64,000 nt of DNA from Dyadobacter psychrophilus (GCF_900167945.1 NZ_FUZA01000003.1:372001-436000); one strand, 5' to 3'. Positions 35,013-44,100 are shown, counted from the first letter of the stretch. The notes: generated by a model from the letters alone, not told the origin. Made by a program: numbers and translations.

Positions 35013-37328
35013 TTACACCCTAACGCTACCAAATGCGTCGATGAACAAACGTTGGTTTCCGAGAAGGATGGTCAGCGATTTACCCGATGTGTTCTGAATG
35101 GAAACGTCCGTTTTTGAAACAGAAACGAGCAGCCCTGCTCCCTGAAAACCTATTCTGAACGAATAAGAATTCCATTGCTCCGGCACGTAAGGATTCAACA
35201 CCAGCATTCCGTCTTTCACTCGCTGACCTGCAAACCCTTTTACAATGCTCATCCACGTTCCTGCCATGGAAGTAATGTGCAAACCGTCCTCAGTATCATT
35301 ATTATAATCGTCCAGATCCAGCCTTGCCGTACGCACATACATTTCGTAGGCCTTGTCTTTCAACCCAATTTTCGCAGCCAGAATAGCGTGAACGCAAGGC
35401 GACAGGGATGACTCATGAACGGTCATAGGCTCGTAAAATTCAAAATTGCGCTTGATTTCCTCAGTTTGAAACTCATCCTCGAAGAAGTAAAGGCCCTGCA
35501 AAACATCCGCTTGTTTGATGAAGCACGATCGCAGGATCCTATCCCAAGACCAGTTTTGATTGATCGGACGCTCGCCCGCAATGTCATCAACGGTGAGGAT
35601 TTCCTTGTCCAGAAAACCTTGTTGTTGCAAATAAACCTTCCTTTTTTCATCGTATGGAAAGTGCATATTTTCAACAATATGCTTCCAGGATTCCATTTCG
35701 CTGTTCAGGCTGAAATTGGTCCTGATAATGATCTCGTTAAGCTTACGGGAATCCTGGGTCCACAATTTGCCGATAATTTCCAGCGTGTAACGTAAAGTCC
35801 AGCAGGCAATGTAGTTGGTATACCAGTTGTTGTTAACATTGTTTTCATACTCATTAGGCCCGGTGACGCCCAACATGACATATTGCCCTTTTTCCTTCGA
35901 CCAGTTTATGCGCTGTTTCCAGAACCTGGAAATACCGATCAAAACTTCGAGCCCTTCGTCATTTACATAACTATCATCACCTGTGTAGCGTGTATAATCA
36001 TAAATTGCGTAAGCTATTGCGCCGTTTCTATGGATCTCTTCGAAAGTAATTTCCCATTCATTATGGCACTCCTCGCCATTCATTGTCACCATTGGATAGA
36101 GCGCTGCGCCGTCTGTAAAACCGAGCTTTTCAGCATTTTCAATTGCCTTATCCAATTGTTTATACCTATAAACAAGCAGGTTACGCGCAACTTTCTGTTC
36201 AGCAGTTGACAGGTAAAAAGGAATGCAGTAAGCCTCCGTGTCCCAGTATGTGCTGCCGCCGTATTTTTCACCGGTAAACCCTTTCGGGCCAATGTTCAAA
36301 CGCTCGTCTTCGCCCGTATAGGTTTGTCCCAAATGGAAAATGTTAAAACGTATTCCTTGTTGCGCCGCAATGTTGCCCTCAATGGTAATGTCGTTTCGCT
36401 CCCATTTTTCGGCCCATGCCTGAATGTGCGTTTCTAATAACCGATCAAATCCTTCCTCCGCAATGCGTGCTACGTAAGCTTTGCACTCTTCCAATAATTT
36501 CTCCTTTGGATAATTAGTTGAAGAAAGATTGACCCCATACTTATATACGCTAAGCTCCTGACCCTCTTTTACTTCCACTTTTACAGTCCCGGCTACGTAT
36601 TTATCAATCTTCACGGGCAACGACTGATACTCGGTTTTCAAGCCATTTAGCTTGATATCGAACGACATTCCCGTCGCAACCTGGAACAATTCGACGCCGT
36701 AAGGATTTTGTTTGGTTTCAAGGATCAGGTAACCCTGCGAAAAGCCCGTTTCCTTATGCACTTCATTCCAGAAAGACTCGTCGTAATTGGAATCCCGGTT
36801 CCTGATATTACCGTCCAGATAGGGCGTAATTGTAACGTTATCACTGAAATTCAACGGGGTAAGCTTGTAACTGATTGCGCCGGATTCGTCGTCCGCCATG
36901 CTGCAAAAGCGCTTCGAATGAATTTTGATCCGCCTCCCTTCTGCCAGTTTCACAGTCGCTATCCTTTCAAGGACGCCTTCCTTCATGTTTAAAACACGGC
37001 TGAATGTTTCGATCTCGCACATATTTAAGTCCAGCACCTCCTCCCCGATCTTGATATCGATCCCAATCCAGTTGCATGCATTCAGCACTTTGGCGAAATA
37101 ATTTGGATAACCATTTTTCCACCAGCCTACGCGCGTCTTGTCAGGAAAATAAACCCCCGCAACGTAATTTCCTGGCAATGATTTGCCGGAATAATGTTCT
37201 TCAAAGTTGCCGCGCTGACCCATCCGGCCATTGCCCAAACTCATTAGGCTTTCGGTAATCTCATTATATTCAGCATGGAAGCCGTTTTCTACTATGCACC
37301 ATTCATCATGGGTGATGTAATTTTTCAT
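35013..37328 (-). CDS. Glycoside hydrolase family 65 disaccharide phosphorylase, probably maltose phosphorylase
   Basis: This 771-residue cytoplasmic enzyme has GH65 domains in order: beta-sandwich (about 1-270), (alpha/alpha)6 catalytic barrel (about 320-680) and a C-terminal beta domain. Conserved segments are GGSTYWDTEAYCIPFY (357-372) and NGEECHNEWEITFEEIHR (417-434), where one glutamate is the expected general acid. It should split an alpha-glucosyl disaccharide with phosphate, giving beta-glucose 1-phosphate. The adjacent beta-phosphoglucomutase fits this product. Maltose is favoured by the GH13 neighbour and resemblance; trehalose or kojibiose phosphorylase cannot be excluded. Confidence 0.88.
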   Translation of the reverse strand: MKNYITHDEWCIVENGFHAEYNEITESLMSLGNGRMGQRGNFEEHYSGKSLPGNYVAGVYFPDKTRVGWWKNGYPNYFAKVLNACNWIGIDIKIGEEVLDLNMCEIETFSRVLNMKEGVLERIATVKLAEGRRIKIHSKRFCSMADDESGAISYKLTPLNFSDNVTITPYLDGNIRNRDSNYDESFWNEVHKETGFSQGYLILETKQNPYGVELFQVATGMSFDIKLNGLKTEYQSLPVKIDKYVAGTVKVEVKEGQELSVYKYGVNLSSTNYPKEKLLEECKAYVARIAEEGFDRLLETHIQAWAEKWERNDITIEGNIAAQQGIRFNIFHLGQTYTGEDERLNIGPKGFTGEKYGGSTYWDTEAYCIPFYLSTAEQKVARNLLVYRYKQLDKAIENAEKLGFTDGAALYPMVTMNGEECHNEWEITFEEIHRNGAIAYAIYDYTRYTGDDSYVNDEGLEVLIGISRFWKQRINWSKEKGQYVMLGVTGPNEYENNVNNNWYTNYIACWTLRYTLEIIGKLWTQDSRKLNEIIIRTNFSLNSEMESWKHIVENMHFPYDEKRKVYLQQQGFLDKEILTVDDIAGERPINQNWSWDRILRSCFIKQADVLQGLYFFEDEFQTEEIKRNFEFYEPMTVHESSLSPCVHAILAAKIGLKDKAYEMYVRTARLDLDDYNNDTEDGLHITSMAGTWMSIVKGFAGQRVKDGMLVLNPYVPEQWNSYSFRIGFQGAGLLVSVSKTDVSIQNTSGKSLTILLGNQRLFIDAFGSVRV

Positions 37329-37366
37329 CCGGGTAATGTGTAACTGTAAAATTAAAAATGAGCAGC

Positions 37367-38023
37367 TTATGCAAAAGCCACTTCCAGATCTTCAAAATGA
37401 AAATCGGTAAATCCGGGAATAACGATGTCTGCTTGTGTCAAAACGGCCTTTTCTCCGACTCCAACCGCGAGCATTCCCGCTGCTTTCGCCGATTGGATGC
37501 CAGCCACCGCATCTTCAAAAACAACACATGCTGCCGGCGATGCGTCAAGATCTGCGGCTCCTATTAAAAAAACCTCCGGATCTGGCTTTCCTTTGGTAAT
37601 CCGGTTTCCGTCTACAATGGTTTCGAAATAAGAAAGCATATCAATGCGTTCCAGAATCACTTTTGCATTCTTGCTGGCAGAACCCAAACCAATTCTAATG
37701 CTCCTGTTTTTCAACTCGTCCAAAAACTCCCGAATGCCCGGAAGCGTGTCCGCGGGCGTCATTTGCATGCACAATGCTAGGTAACGGCTGTTTTTCTCCG
37801 TAGCGCGCTGCAATTTCTCCTCCTCTGAAAGTTTCACGCCGCCAATCGCCAGGATAATTTCAAGCGATTCCATCCTGCTAATGCCCTTCAAGAGTTCATT
37901 TTGTGCGTGGGTGAGGTCAAATCCGAGATTATTGGCAAGTTGCCGCCACGCAATATAATGGTATTTGGCTGTATCGACAATTACTCCGTCCAGATCAAAA
38001 AGGCACGCTTCTATTGAGGGCAT
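37367..38023 (-). CDS. pgmB: Beta-phosphoglucomutase
   Basis: This 218-residue HAD-family mutase converts beta-glucose 1-phosphate to glucose 6-phosphate. The N-terminal motif CLFDLDGVIVD gives nucleophile D10 and acid/base D12. The cap domain carries the beta-PGM type GISRMESLE. HAD motif II is GLGSASKNA, and motif IV is VVFEDAVAGI. The length matches the family. It is the first gene of a two-gene unit, 38 bp before the GH65 gene, and completes the phosphorolytic route. Confidence 0.93.
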   Translation of the reverse strand: MPSIEACLFDLDGVIVDTAKYHYIAWRQLANNLGFDLTHAQNELLKGISRMESLEIILAIGGVKLSEEEKLQRATEKNSRYLALCMQMTPADTLPGIREFLDELKNRSIRIGLGSASKNAKVILERIDMLSYFETIVDGNRITKGKPDPEVFLIGAADLDASPAACVVFEDAVAGIQSAKAAGMLAVGVGEKAVLTQADIVIPGFTDFHFEDLEVAFA

Positions 38024-38144
38024 ATTATTTCAAATTTAATATCTTGCAAAATAGTAAAATTTTCCAAGCTCATTTCCGCAAGCCGTCTCAGAACGCGCCG
38101 GGAGGGGTTTGGCCATATGATTTTTATAAATAATTCAACTTGAT

Positions 38145-39884
38145 ATGCCCGCAATTAACAAGGATAAGTTCATAGTATATCAGGTATTTACCCGCTTATT
38201 CGGGAACCAATGCACGACCAATAAATTTTATGGCACCATTGAGGAAAATGGCTGCGGAAAATTCAATGATATTACCGAAACCGCGCTCCTTGCGCTCAAA
38301 GATTTCGGCATTACGCACGTTTGGTACACCGGCATTTTGGAACACGCCACGCTAACAGATTACAGCGAATTCGGAATAAACGCAGATCATCCATTGATTG
38401 TGAAGGGAATAGCAGGCTCTCCTTATGCTGTGAAAGACTATTATGATGTGGATCCTGACCTTGCCGTAGACGTTACCAAGCGCATGGAGGAGTTTGAGCA
38501 ACTCGTCATTCGTACGCACGGACAGGATTTGAAAGTGATCATTGATTTTATTCCGAACCACGTTGCCCGGCAATATCATTCAAATGCAAGGGCGTTTGGC
38601 ATCCGTGACTTTGGAGAAGATGATGACAATACAGTTAGTTTTAGTCCCGAAAACAATTTTTATTATATCCCCAACCACGATTTTGTGGTTCCCGAGGGGC
38701 ATAAGCCGCCCGTAGAAATTGCCGCACCGTATCACGAAAGGCCCGCCAAAGCTACGGGAAACGACGTTTTTCAGGCGCAGCCCAGCCAGTATGACTGGTA
38801 TGAGACCATTAAGCTGAATTATGGTGTGGATTATCAAAATGGCGGATTACGGTATTTCGATCCGATCCCTTCCACCTGGCTGAAAATGTATGATATCCTG
38901 CGTTTCTGGACTGAAAAAGGGGTGGATGGCTTTCGGTGCGATATGGCTGAAATGGTGCCTGCGGAATTCTGGGCCTGGGTCATCCCCGAAATTAAGAAGC
39001 TGAAAGAGAGCGTTATCTTCATCGCAGAAATTTACAATCCCGCTGAATATCACCATTACATCAAAACAGGGAAGTTTGATTACCTGTATGATAAGGTGGG
39101 ACTTTATAACTCCTTACGAAGCCTGATTGAAGGCAGCGGGACTGTTGAAAACATTACCAGGATCTGGCAGCAGGAGTCGGGCGATATCAGTGAAAATATG
39201 CTCCGGTTTCTCGAAAATCACGATGAACAGCGCATTGCATCCCGCTACTTTGCAGGCGATCCCTGGGCGGCGGTTCCGGCGATGACATTAAGTGCAACAT
39301 TGCATACGGGCCCAATGATGATCTATTTTGGTCAGGAGTTGGGCGTCAATCCTGTTGAGACAGAAGGCTTCCAGGGAGAAGACGGCAGGACTACGATCTT
39401 TGATTATTGGGGCGTTACCGAGTTCCAGCAATGGGTTAATGGTGGGAAATTTGATCTTGAAAAACTTAGCGCGGACCAGAAAAAATTACGTGCTTTTTAT
39501 GAAACTTTAAATCATTTTGTCCTGGAAAACGAAGCCGTTTACGCCGGATCATTTTATGATCTTCAATATGTGAATGTTGACGGACAGTCTCAAAATTATA
39601 ACAAAACACTGCAATACAGCTACTTGCGTTTCACCGAAAATCAAAAGCTTCTTTTTATTTATAATTTTGACAAAGTAAATACCGTTGATACATCCGTAAA
39701 AATCCCGCAGGATGCCTGGGCAAACTTTTTGAAGCTAGGCAATACAGCAGCTTACAGATTGAAACCGGTTTTCCCTTTATTTTCGCCTTCGCCGAGCTTG
39801 CGGACCAATGGAATTACGTCAACCGGAGTTCAGGTTGGATTACTGCCCAACTCTGTATCTGTCTATGAAATTGAAGCCAAATAA
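38145..39884 (+). CDS. GH13 alpha-amylase-family enzyme, cytoplasmic
   Basis: This 579-residue enzyme has no signal peptide. GH13 regions are DFIPNHV (134-140), GFRCDMAEM with nucleophile D266, IFIAEIYN with acid E295, and FLENHDEQR with D360. The C-terminal domain (about 480-579) is beta-rich. It probably acts on alpha-glucans or maltodextrins inside the cell. It is divergent from pgmB-GH65, with a 121-bp shared upstream region. Exact activity (amylase, glucosyltransferase or hydrolase) cannot be read from sequence. Confidence 0.88.
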   Translation: MPAINKDKFIVYQVFTRLFGNQCTTNKFYGTIEENGCGKFNDITETALLALKDFGITHVWYTGILEHATLTDYSEFGINADHPLIVKGIAGSPYAVKDYYDVDPDLAVDVTKRMEEFEQLVIRTHGQDLKVIIDFIPNHVARQYHSNARAFGIRDFGEDDDNTVSFSPENNFYYIPNHDFVVPEGHKPPVEIAAPYHERPAKATGNDVFQAQPSQYDWYETIKLNYGVDYQNGGLRYFDPIPSTWLKMYDILRFWTEKGVDGFRCDMAEMVPAEFWAWVIPEIKKLKESVIFIAEIYNPAEYHHYIKTGKFDYLYDKVGLYNSLRSLIEGSGTVENITRIWQQESGDISENMLRFLENHDEQRIASRYFAGDPWAAVPAMTLSATLHTGPMMIYFGQELGVNPVETEGFQGEDGRTTIFDYWGVTEFQQWVNGGKFDLEKLSADQKKLRAFYETLNHFVLENEAVYAGSFYDLQYVNVDGQSQNYNKTLQYSYLRFTENQKLLFIYNFDKVNTVDTSVKIPQDAWANFLKLGNTAAYRLKPVFPLFSPSPSLRTNGITSTGVQVGLLPNSVSVYEIEAK

Positions 39885-39936
39885 GGATGATAAAAGTCAA
39901 ATAAAACGCAACTTTACGCAAAAAGGAAATTTAAGC

Positions 39937-40755
39937 ATGATCAGAGTTATAGTTCTATCCATTTTTCTCTTGTCGTCGACTGGCTCATTCGCACAGTTGG
40001 CGGTTCAAAAGGTTTTTGCCCAAAAAATGGATTTACCGGAGAGCAGGGATATCGGGACGCAGGTTTTGCGCATGGGGGAATCGTTTCTGGGGACGCCATA
40101 CGTCGCCGGAACGTTGGAAGCAAATCCGACAGAACGACTCGTTTGTAAATTCGACGGGCTGGATTGCACCACGCTTGTCGAGAGTTCCGTGGCCCTGGCC
40201 GTTGCGAAAACAGAGAATCCAACTTATGAAGGTTTCAAGAATGAATTGACCAAGCTGCGTTACCGCGATGGAGTCATTGACGGCTATCCTTCCAGGCTGC
40301 ATTATGTGCTCGACTGGATGTATGAAAACGAAAAGCGTGGGCGTCTGGAAGATATTACGGCCAAAGTGGGTGGCATTCCGTATAAAAAGGAAATCAATTT
40401 TATGTCCAACCATGCTAATTTGTATCCGTCCATGGCTGAAACGGCTGTTTGGGAAAAAGTGCGGGAGCAGGAAGGTCAGATCAATTCGAGAGAGCATAGC
40501 TACATTCCAAAATCGGGTATCCACAAGGCCGAACCCATGCTGCACGACGGTGACATTGTTGCTTTTACGTCATCGGTGGAAGGACTGGACGTTAATCATA
40601 TGGGCATTATTTCCAAAGTCGGCAGCCGTGCTTACCTGATCCACGCTTCACTGACAGGCAAAAAGGTGATTATGACCAGTGTTCCGCTGGCAGAATACGT
40701 GGCCTCGGTTCCCAAGCATACGGGCATGATCGTGGCGCGACTCAACGATATCTGA
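39937..40755 (+). CDS. DUF1460 family N-acetylmuramoyl-L-alanine amidase-like protein
   Basis: From ATG 39937, which has AAGGA upstream, the product is 272 residues with a signal peptide cut near SFAQ (about residue 20). The in-frame extension back to 39808 overlaps the GH13 gene and is not used. The DUF1460 fold (NlpC/P60-like) shows the probable nucleophile C77 in LDCTT. A second conserved block is HDGDIVAFTSSVEGLDVNHM with a likely catalytic His, and then YLIHASL. It probably cleaves peptidoglycan peptides or sugar-peptide bonds in the periplasm. It is followed after 3 bp by an MscS gene. Confidence 0.82.
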   Translation: MIRVIVLSIFLLSSTGSFAQLAVQKVFAQKMDLPESRDIGTQVLRMGESFLGTPYVAGTLEANPTERLVCKFDGLDCTTLVESSVALAVAKTENPTYEGFKNELTKLRYRDGVIDGYPSRLHYVLDWMYENEKRGRLEDITAKVGGIPYKKEINFMSNHANLYPSMAETAVWEKVREQEGQINSREHSYIPKSGIHKAEPMLHDGDIVAFTSSVEGLDVNHMGIISKVGSRAYLIHASLTGKKVIMTSVPLAEYVASVPKHTGMIVARLNDI

Positions 40756-40758
40756 TCC

Positions 40759-41847
40759 ATGAACGATTTTTTTAACCTGCTCGATTACCGAAATTCCCCG
40801 TGGCTTATTGTGCTCCCGGCGCTGGTAATAGGGCTGATAATCAGTGCCGTAGTTATTAATATTATAAAAATCACAGCTGCAAAAAAAGAATGGCGCGCAG
40901 TAAAGGCTGTTAGTGAAAACCTGACAAGTGTTTTGTATTTTTTTATCCCGCTTGTTTTAATCACCGCCGCACTTAAAACTTATTCTCTGACCCATAAAGA
41001 TTACTACTGGACATTTACGATCAGCAAAGTGGCTTTGATCGCGGTGACCACGTGGCTAATGACCCGGATTGTCATTATTATTGAAAAAGTGCTGATCGAT
41101 CAGCTGGATTTTAACACTCCGGACAATAACCAGGCGCGGCGATTATTCACGAAGATCAAGTTTGTAAAAAGAATGGTGATCATTCTGATCATTACCATCG
41201 GGGTTTCCATTTTACTGCTGAGTTTTGAAAGTGTGCGTCAATACGGCGTTGGTATACTGACTTCTGCGGGTATTTTCAGTGTAATCATAGGTTTCGCTGC
41301 GCAAAAATCGCTGGCCAATCTCATGGCGGGCATTCAGATCGCCTTTACACAGCCTATCAAGATAGACGACGTGGTGATCGTAGAAGGGGAATGGGGGCGC
41401 ATTGAGGAGATTAATCTGACTTATGTGGTCGTTAACATTTGGGACCTGCGCAGGATCGTGCTTCCTATCACGTATTTTATTGAAACACCATTTCAAAACT
41501 GGACACGTAATGAAAGTGCGCTGATCGGAACGGCATTTTTTCAGCTTAATTACTTAACGCCTGTTGCAAGGCTCAGGGAAAAATTGAAAGAGATCCTGGA
41601 TACTACGCCCCTCTGGGATGGCAAATCCTGGGCATTACAAGTGACTGACACCCAAGGCCAGTTAATGATCCTAAGGGCATTGATGTCCGCACGAAATTCT
41701 TCTGAAACGTTTGATTTGCGGTGTTATGTCCGCGAAAAAATGATTGAATTCATTTCCCTGGAATATCCCGAAGCGCTGCCGAGTTTCCGCATTGAAGAAG
41801 CAAAAAAACAGGAAAGTATGCTGCCTGATAATGAGCCCCGTATATAA
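40759..41847 (+). CDS. MscS-family mechanosensitive ion channel
   Basis: This 362-residue protein has four hydrophobic segments (about 15-38, 57-73, 88-108 and 135-155), then the pore helix and beta domain: SAGIFSVIIGFAAQKSLAN and GIQIAFTQPIKIDDVV are typical MscS TM3/beta-domain sequence. Soluble C-terminal domain about 215-362. MscS channels release solutes on osmotic downshock. Three bp separate it from the DUF1460 gene, so the two are likely co-transcribed. It ends at a bidirectional terminator. Confidence 0.92.
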   Translation: MNDFFNLLDYRNSPWLIVLPALVIGLIISAVVINIIKITAAKKEWRAVKAVSENLTSVLYFFIPLVLITAALKTYSLTHKDYYWTFTISKVALIAVTTWLMTRIVIIIEKVLIDQLDFNTPDNNQARRLFTKIKFVKRMVIILIITIGVSILLLSFESVRQYGVGILTSAGIFSVIIGFAAQKSLANLMAGIQIAFTQPIKIDDVVIVEGEWGRIEEINLTYVVVNIWDLRRIVLPITYFIETPFQNWTRNESALIGTAFFQLNYLTPVARLREKLKEILDTTPLWDGKSWALQVTDTQGQLMILRALMSARNSSETFDLRCYVREKMIEFISLEYPEALPSFRIEEAKKQESMLPDNEPRI

Positions 41848-41851
41848 AAAT

Positions 41852-41884
41852 TGGCCTCCGAAATATTCGGAAGCCATTCTTTTC
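41852..41884. terminator. Bidirectional rho-independent terminator after mscS
   Basis: TGGCCTCCGAA (41852-41862) pairs at 10 of 11 positions with TTCGGAAGCCA (41866-41876). TTCTTTT follows on the plus strand, and on the minus strand AATTTTTATA follows. It may end the mscS transcript and any minus-strand transcript from the 41971-42009 region. Confidence 0.75.
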
Positions 41885-41913
41885 TTACTACTCACCTAAC
41901 TCAATTTAAAGTT

Positions 41914-41961
41914 TTAACACTGCACGGAATAGCCAATTGCAATTGATACTGCAAATGACAT
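41914..41961 (-). CDS. Speculative 15-codon ORF downstream of the second kinase gene
   Basis: ATG at 41961-41959 runs for 15 codons (MSFAVSIAIGYSVQC) to TAA at 41916-41914. It lies just past a tandem 11-bp array and just before a minus-strand terminator. The peptide is hydrophobic and could be membrane-inserting. No ribosome-binding site is obvious and an ORF this short is expected by chance, so it is offered only as part of a possible small transcript. Confidence 0.15.
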   Translation of the reverse strand: MSFAVSIAIGYSVQC

Positions 41962-41970
41962 TTCAGAGTG

Positions 41971-42009
41971 TTAAATGCACATTAACACCGAATTAAAAGA
42001 GCGTTAAAA
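41971..42009 (-). promoter_or_regulatory. Four-unit tandem 11-bp TTAA array after the second kinase gene
   Basis: TTAA occurs at 41971, 41982, 41993 and 42004 with an exact 11-bp period. On the minus strand it reads TTTTAA, TTTTAA, TGTTAA, ATTTAA, each followed by 5 bp. It starts in the kinase stop codon. Relative to its kinase gene it sits where the TTCTAA/TTCTAA/TTTTAA array sits after the paralogous kinase at 20626. A binding site for the regulator at 43371-44048 is inferred. Confidence 0.4.
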
Positions 42010-43374
42010 CGGAGGAAATTTGAGTATAAATGTCGTCCCGGCCCCTAGCGCCGACTCCACTTCAATGCTGGCACCTTGCATGTTAATGATACGCTTGGTC
42101 AATGCCAGGCCTATGCCGTAACCTGCTTTACTGATCGTGGTGGCACTCCTGTAAAAGGTGTCGAAAATGAAAGGCAGCTCGTCGGATGCAATGCCAACGC
42201 CGACATCCTTAAAGTCAACCTGGATTAAGTCCTTTTGAATTTTCAGGAACACATTAACAGTCTTGTTATTGGAATATTTACAAGCATTGTCCATGAGGTT
42301 CATAAATGCTGTTTTCAGCAGGCTTTCGTCGCCGTATCGCTTCAATTGCTCTTCATCCTCGGGAATCTTGTCGTAATGAATATGCACTTCGTAACCCGGA
42401 TTTTTCTGTTGCACAGACGCCTTCGCCTGCCAAAGCACTTCATCCACACGGATCTTTGAGAATGTTACCCTGAACGCGTGTTCTTCTGTCCTGGCCAACT
42501 CTAGCAACCTGCTAACCAGCTCATTCATTTCCTTGGCCTCAGACCAGATCCCTTTCAGCGCCACTTTATATTCTTCGCTGGCGCGTTCCTTCATCAGGCT
42601 CAGTTCGGCTTCGCTCATAATGAGCGCGAGCGGCGTTCGCAGCTCGTGCGAGGCGTGGGATACGAAGTTTTTTTGCGCTAGAAATGCTATTTCCAGCCGG
42701 CCGAGCATCTGGTTGAATGTTTGTGCAAGCGCGGCAAGTTCATCCTTTTCGCGCCCTACGGTCACTTTTTCGTGTAAGTTTCCCGCCGAGATGTTGTTAA
42801 CCTGAGAAATAATGTCTGAAACTGGCTTAATAGCATCGTTGGCAAATTGCCAGCCTGCCACACCTACCAAAATGAGAGATAGCAGCCATCCGATGACCAG
42901 GATCTCACGAAGCCGCTTCAACTGGTTCATGCCGGGGACGTCGTTGGCAACGGCCATCACCACCCAGGGTTTCCTGTGATCCTGCAAAACGTGACGAATG
43001 ATGATGGCTTCTTTTTTATCGTGTTTCGTCCGAATTTCCCGTCCTGCCCGGGCTTCTGCCAATATGGTTTTGGAAAGTGTAAATTTCTCGTTGCCACCTG
43101 TGAATATCAGCGAATCCGCCCCGTCGTAGATCGTAATCTCTTCGTTTAAAAAAATCGTATTGTTCTCTTTTTCAATCTTTTCAATGTCGGCCTTGCTGAT
43201 ATCCTGGCTCGCTTCGACCAACTGGGCGATGGTTTGCGCGCGTTCGTTCAGGAAAGAATAAAATTGTTTCTCCCTGTATTGATCGTAGAAATAATAAATG
43301 GAGAGGCAGAACAAGGCCATGATGGATCCCACTAGCATGGTAAAAAGCAAGGTCAGGCGGGACTTAATGTTCAT
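42004..43374 (-). CDS. Membrane sensor histidine kinase (second OmpR-type pair)
   Basis: This 456-residue kinase has a transmembrane segment at about 10-31, a periplasmic sensor (about 32-150), a second transmembrane segment near 158-178 and HAMP (AIKPVSDI). The H-box is SHASHELRTPLALI (about 240-253). HATPase motifs are NLMDNACKYS, DVGVGIA and GYGIGLAL. Architecture and sequence are very close to the kinase at 19259-20626, so they are likely paralogues. It overlaps its regulator gene by 4 bp. The stimulus is unknown. Confidence 0.94.
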   Translation of the reverse strand: MNIKSRLTLLFTMLVGSIMALFCLSIYYFYDQYREKQFYSFLNERAQTIAQLVEASQDISKADIEKIEKENNTIFLNEEITIYDGADSLIFTGGNEKFTLSKTILAEARAGREIRTKHDKKEAIIIRHVLQDHRKPWVVMAVANDVPGMNQLKRLREILVIGWLLSLILVGVAGWQFANDAIKPVSDIISQVNNISAGNLHEKVTVGREKDELAALAQTFNQMLGRLEIAFLAQKNFVSHASHELRTPLALIMSEAELSLMKERASEEYKVALKGIWSEAKEMNELVSRLLELARTEEHAFRVTFSKIRVDEVLWQAKASVQQKNPGYEVHIHYDKIPEDEEQLKRYGDESLLKTAFMNLMDNACKYSNNKTVNVFLKIQKDLIQVDFKDVGVGIASDELPFIFDTFYRSATTISKAGYGIGLALTKRIINMQGASIEVESALGAGTTFILKFPPF

Positions 43375-44048
43375 TCTTCCTTAAAAATATAACCCATGCC
43401 CACAACGGTATGGATCAGCTTGGTAGGATAATCCTTGTCCACTTTTTTTCTTAAAAAATTAATGTAAACATCAATCACATTGGTGCCCGTATCGAAGCGG
43501 ATATCCCAGACCTGTTCGGCAATGTCTACACGCGAAACGACACGGCCTTTGTTGCGCATCAAGTATTCGAGCAATGCAAACTCCTTGGCAGTGAGGTCAA
43601 TGCGGTTTCCGCCGCGGCGCGCTACTTTCTCGTCCAGATTGAGTTCGAGATCAGCAAGGCTCAGTATCTGATTAGACTGTTCGCGGTTGCTGTTTCTTTG
43701 TGAAAGGACCTTAATACGCGCAATCAATTCCCTGAATTCGAACGGCTTAACCAGGTAATCATCTCCGCCGGCTTCAAAACCATCCAGCTTGTCATCAATG
43801 GTTCCCAGGGCGGTTAAAAACAGGATTGGTGTTGCCAGGCCGTCGTGCCGGAGCTGGCGGGCGAGGTCGTATCCATTCAATAAAGGCAGGTTTACATCGA
43901 GAATGATGACATCGAAACGATAGTTTGACGCCATTTTCTTCCCTACCTGCCCGTCATATGCTAATTCTACTTCCCAGGACTGTTCTTCGAGGCCCCGTTT
44001 CAGGAAACCTGCCAACTTGGGTTCATCTTCGACGATTAAAATTTTCAT
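43371..44048 (-). CDS. OmpR-family response regulator (second pair)
   Basis: From ATG 44048 the product is 225 residues; an in-frame start at 44078 only adds a non-homologous leader. The receiver has D51 in ILDVNLPL and the conserved Lys in LVKPFE. The winged helix has EFALLEYLMRNKGRVVSR and VIDVYINFLRKKVD. It is very similar to the regulator at 18570-19256, including the recognition region, which fits the similar 11-bp arrays near both pairs. Target genes other than the array at 41971-42009 are not visible. Confidence 0.95.
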   Translation of the reverse strand: MKILIVEDEPKLAGFLKRGLEEQSWEVELAYDGQVGKKMASNYRFDVIILDVNLPLLNGYDLARQLRHDGLATPILFLTALGTIDDKLDGFEAGGDDYLVKPFEFRELIARIKVLSQRNSNREQSNQILSLADLELNLDEKVARRGGNRIDLTAKEFALLEYLMRNKGRVVSRVDIAEQVWDIRFDTGTNVIDVYINFLRKKVDKDYPTKLIHTVVGMGYIFKEE

Positions 44049-44100
44049 ATATGAGTGGTGAGCAATTTTTTTGCCCAATGTTGCACGGATTTCTCTTTAA

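Noticed and set aside
38024..38144. TAAATTTG (minus strand 38038-38031) as -7 promoter for pgmB
   Set aside because: It is too close to the ATG (38023) and lacks a -33 element at correct distance.
44062..44076. GGGCAA-N5-TTGC on the minus strand, a good sigma-54 -24/-12 match, upstream of the second OmpR-type regulator
   Set aside because: The predicted start would fall about 3 nt before the regulator ATG (44048), leaving no leader, and the match depends on a poly-A spacer. Treated as chance.
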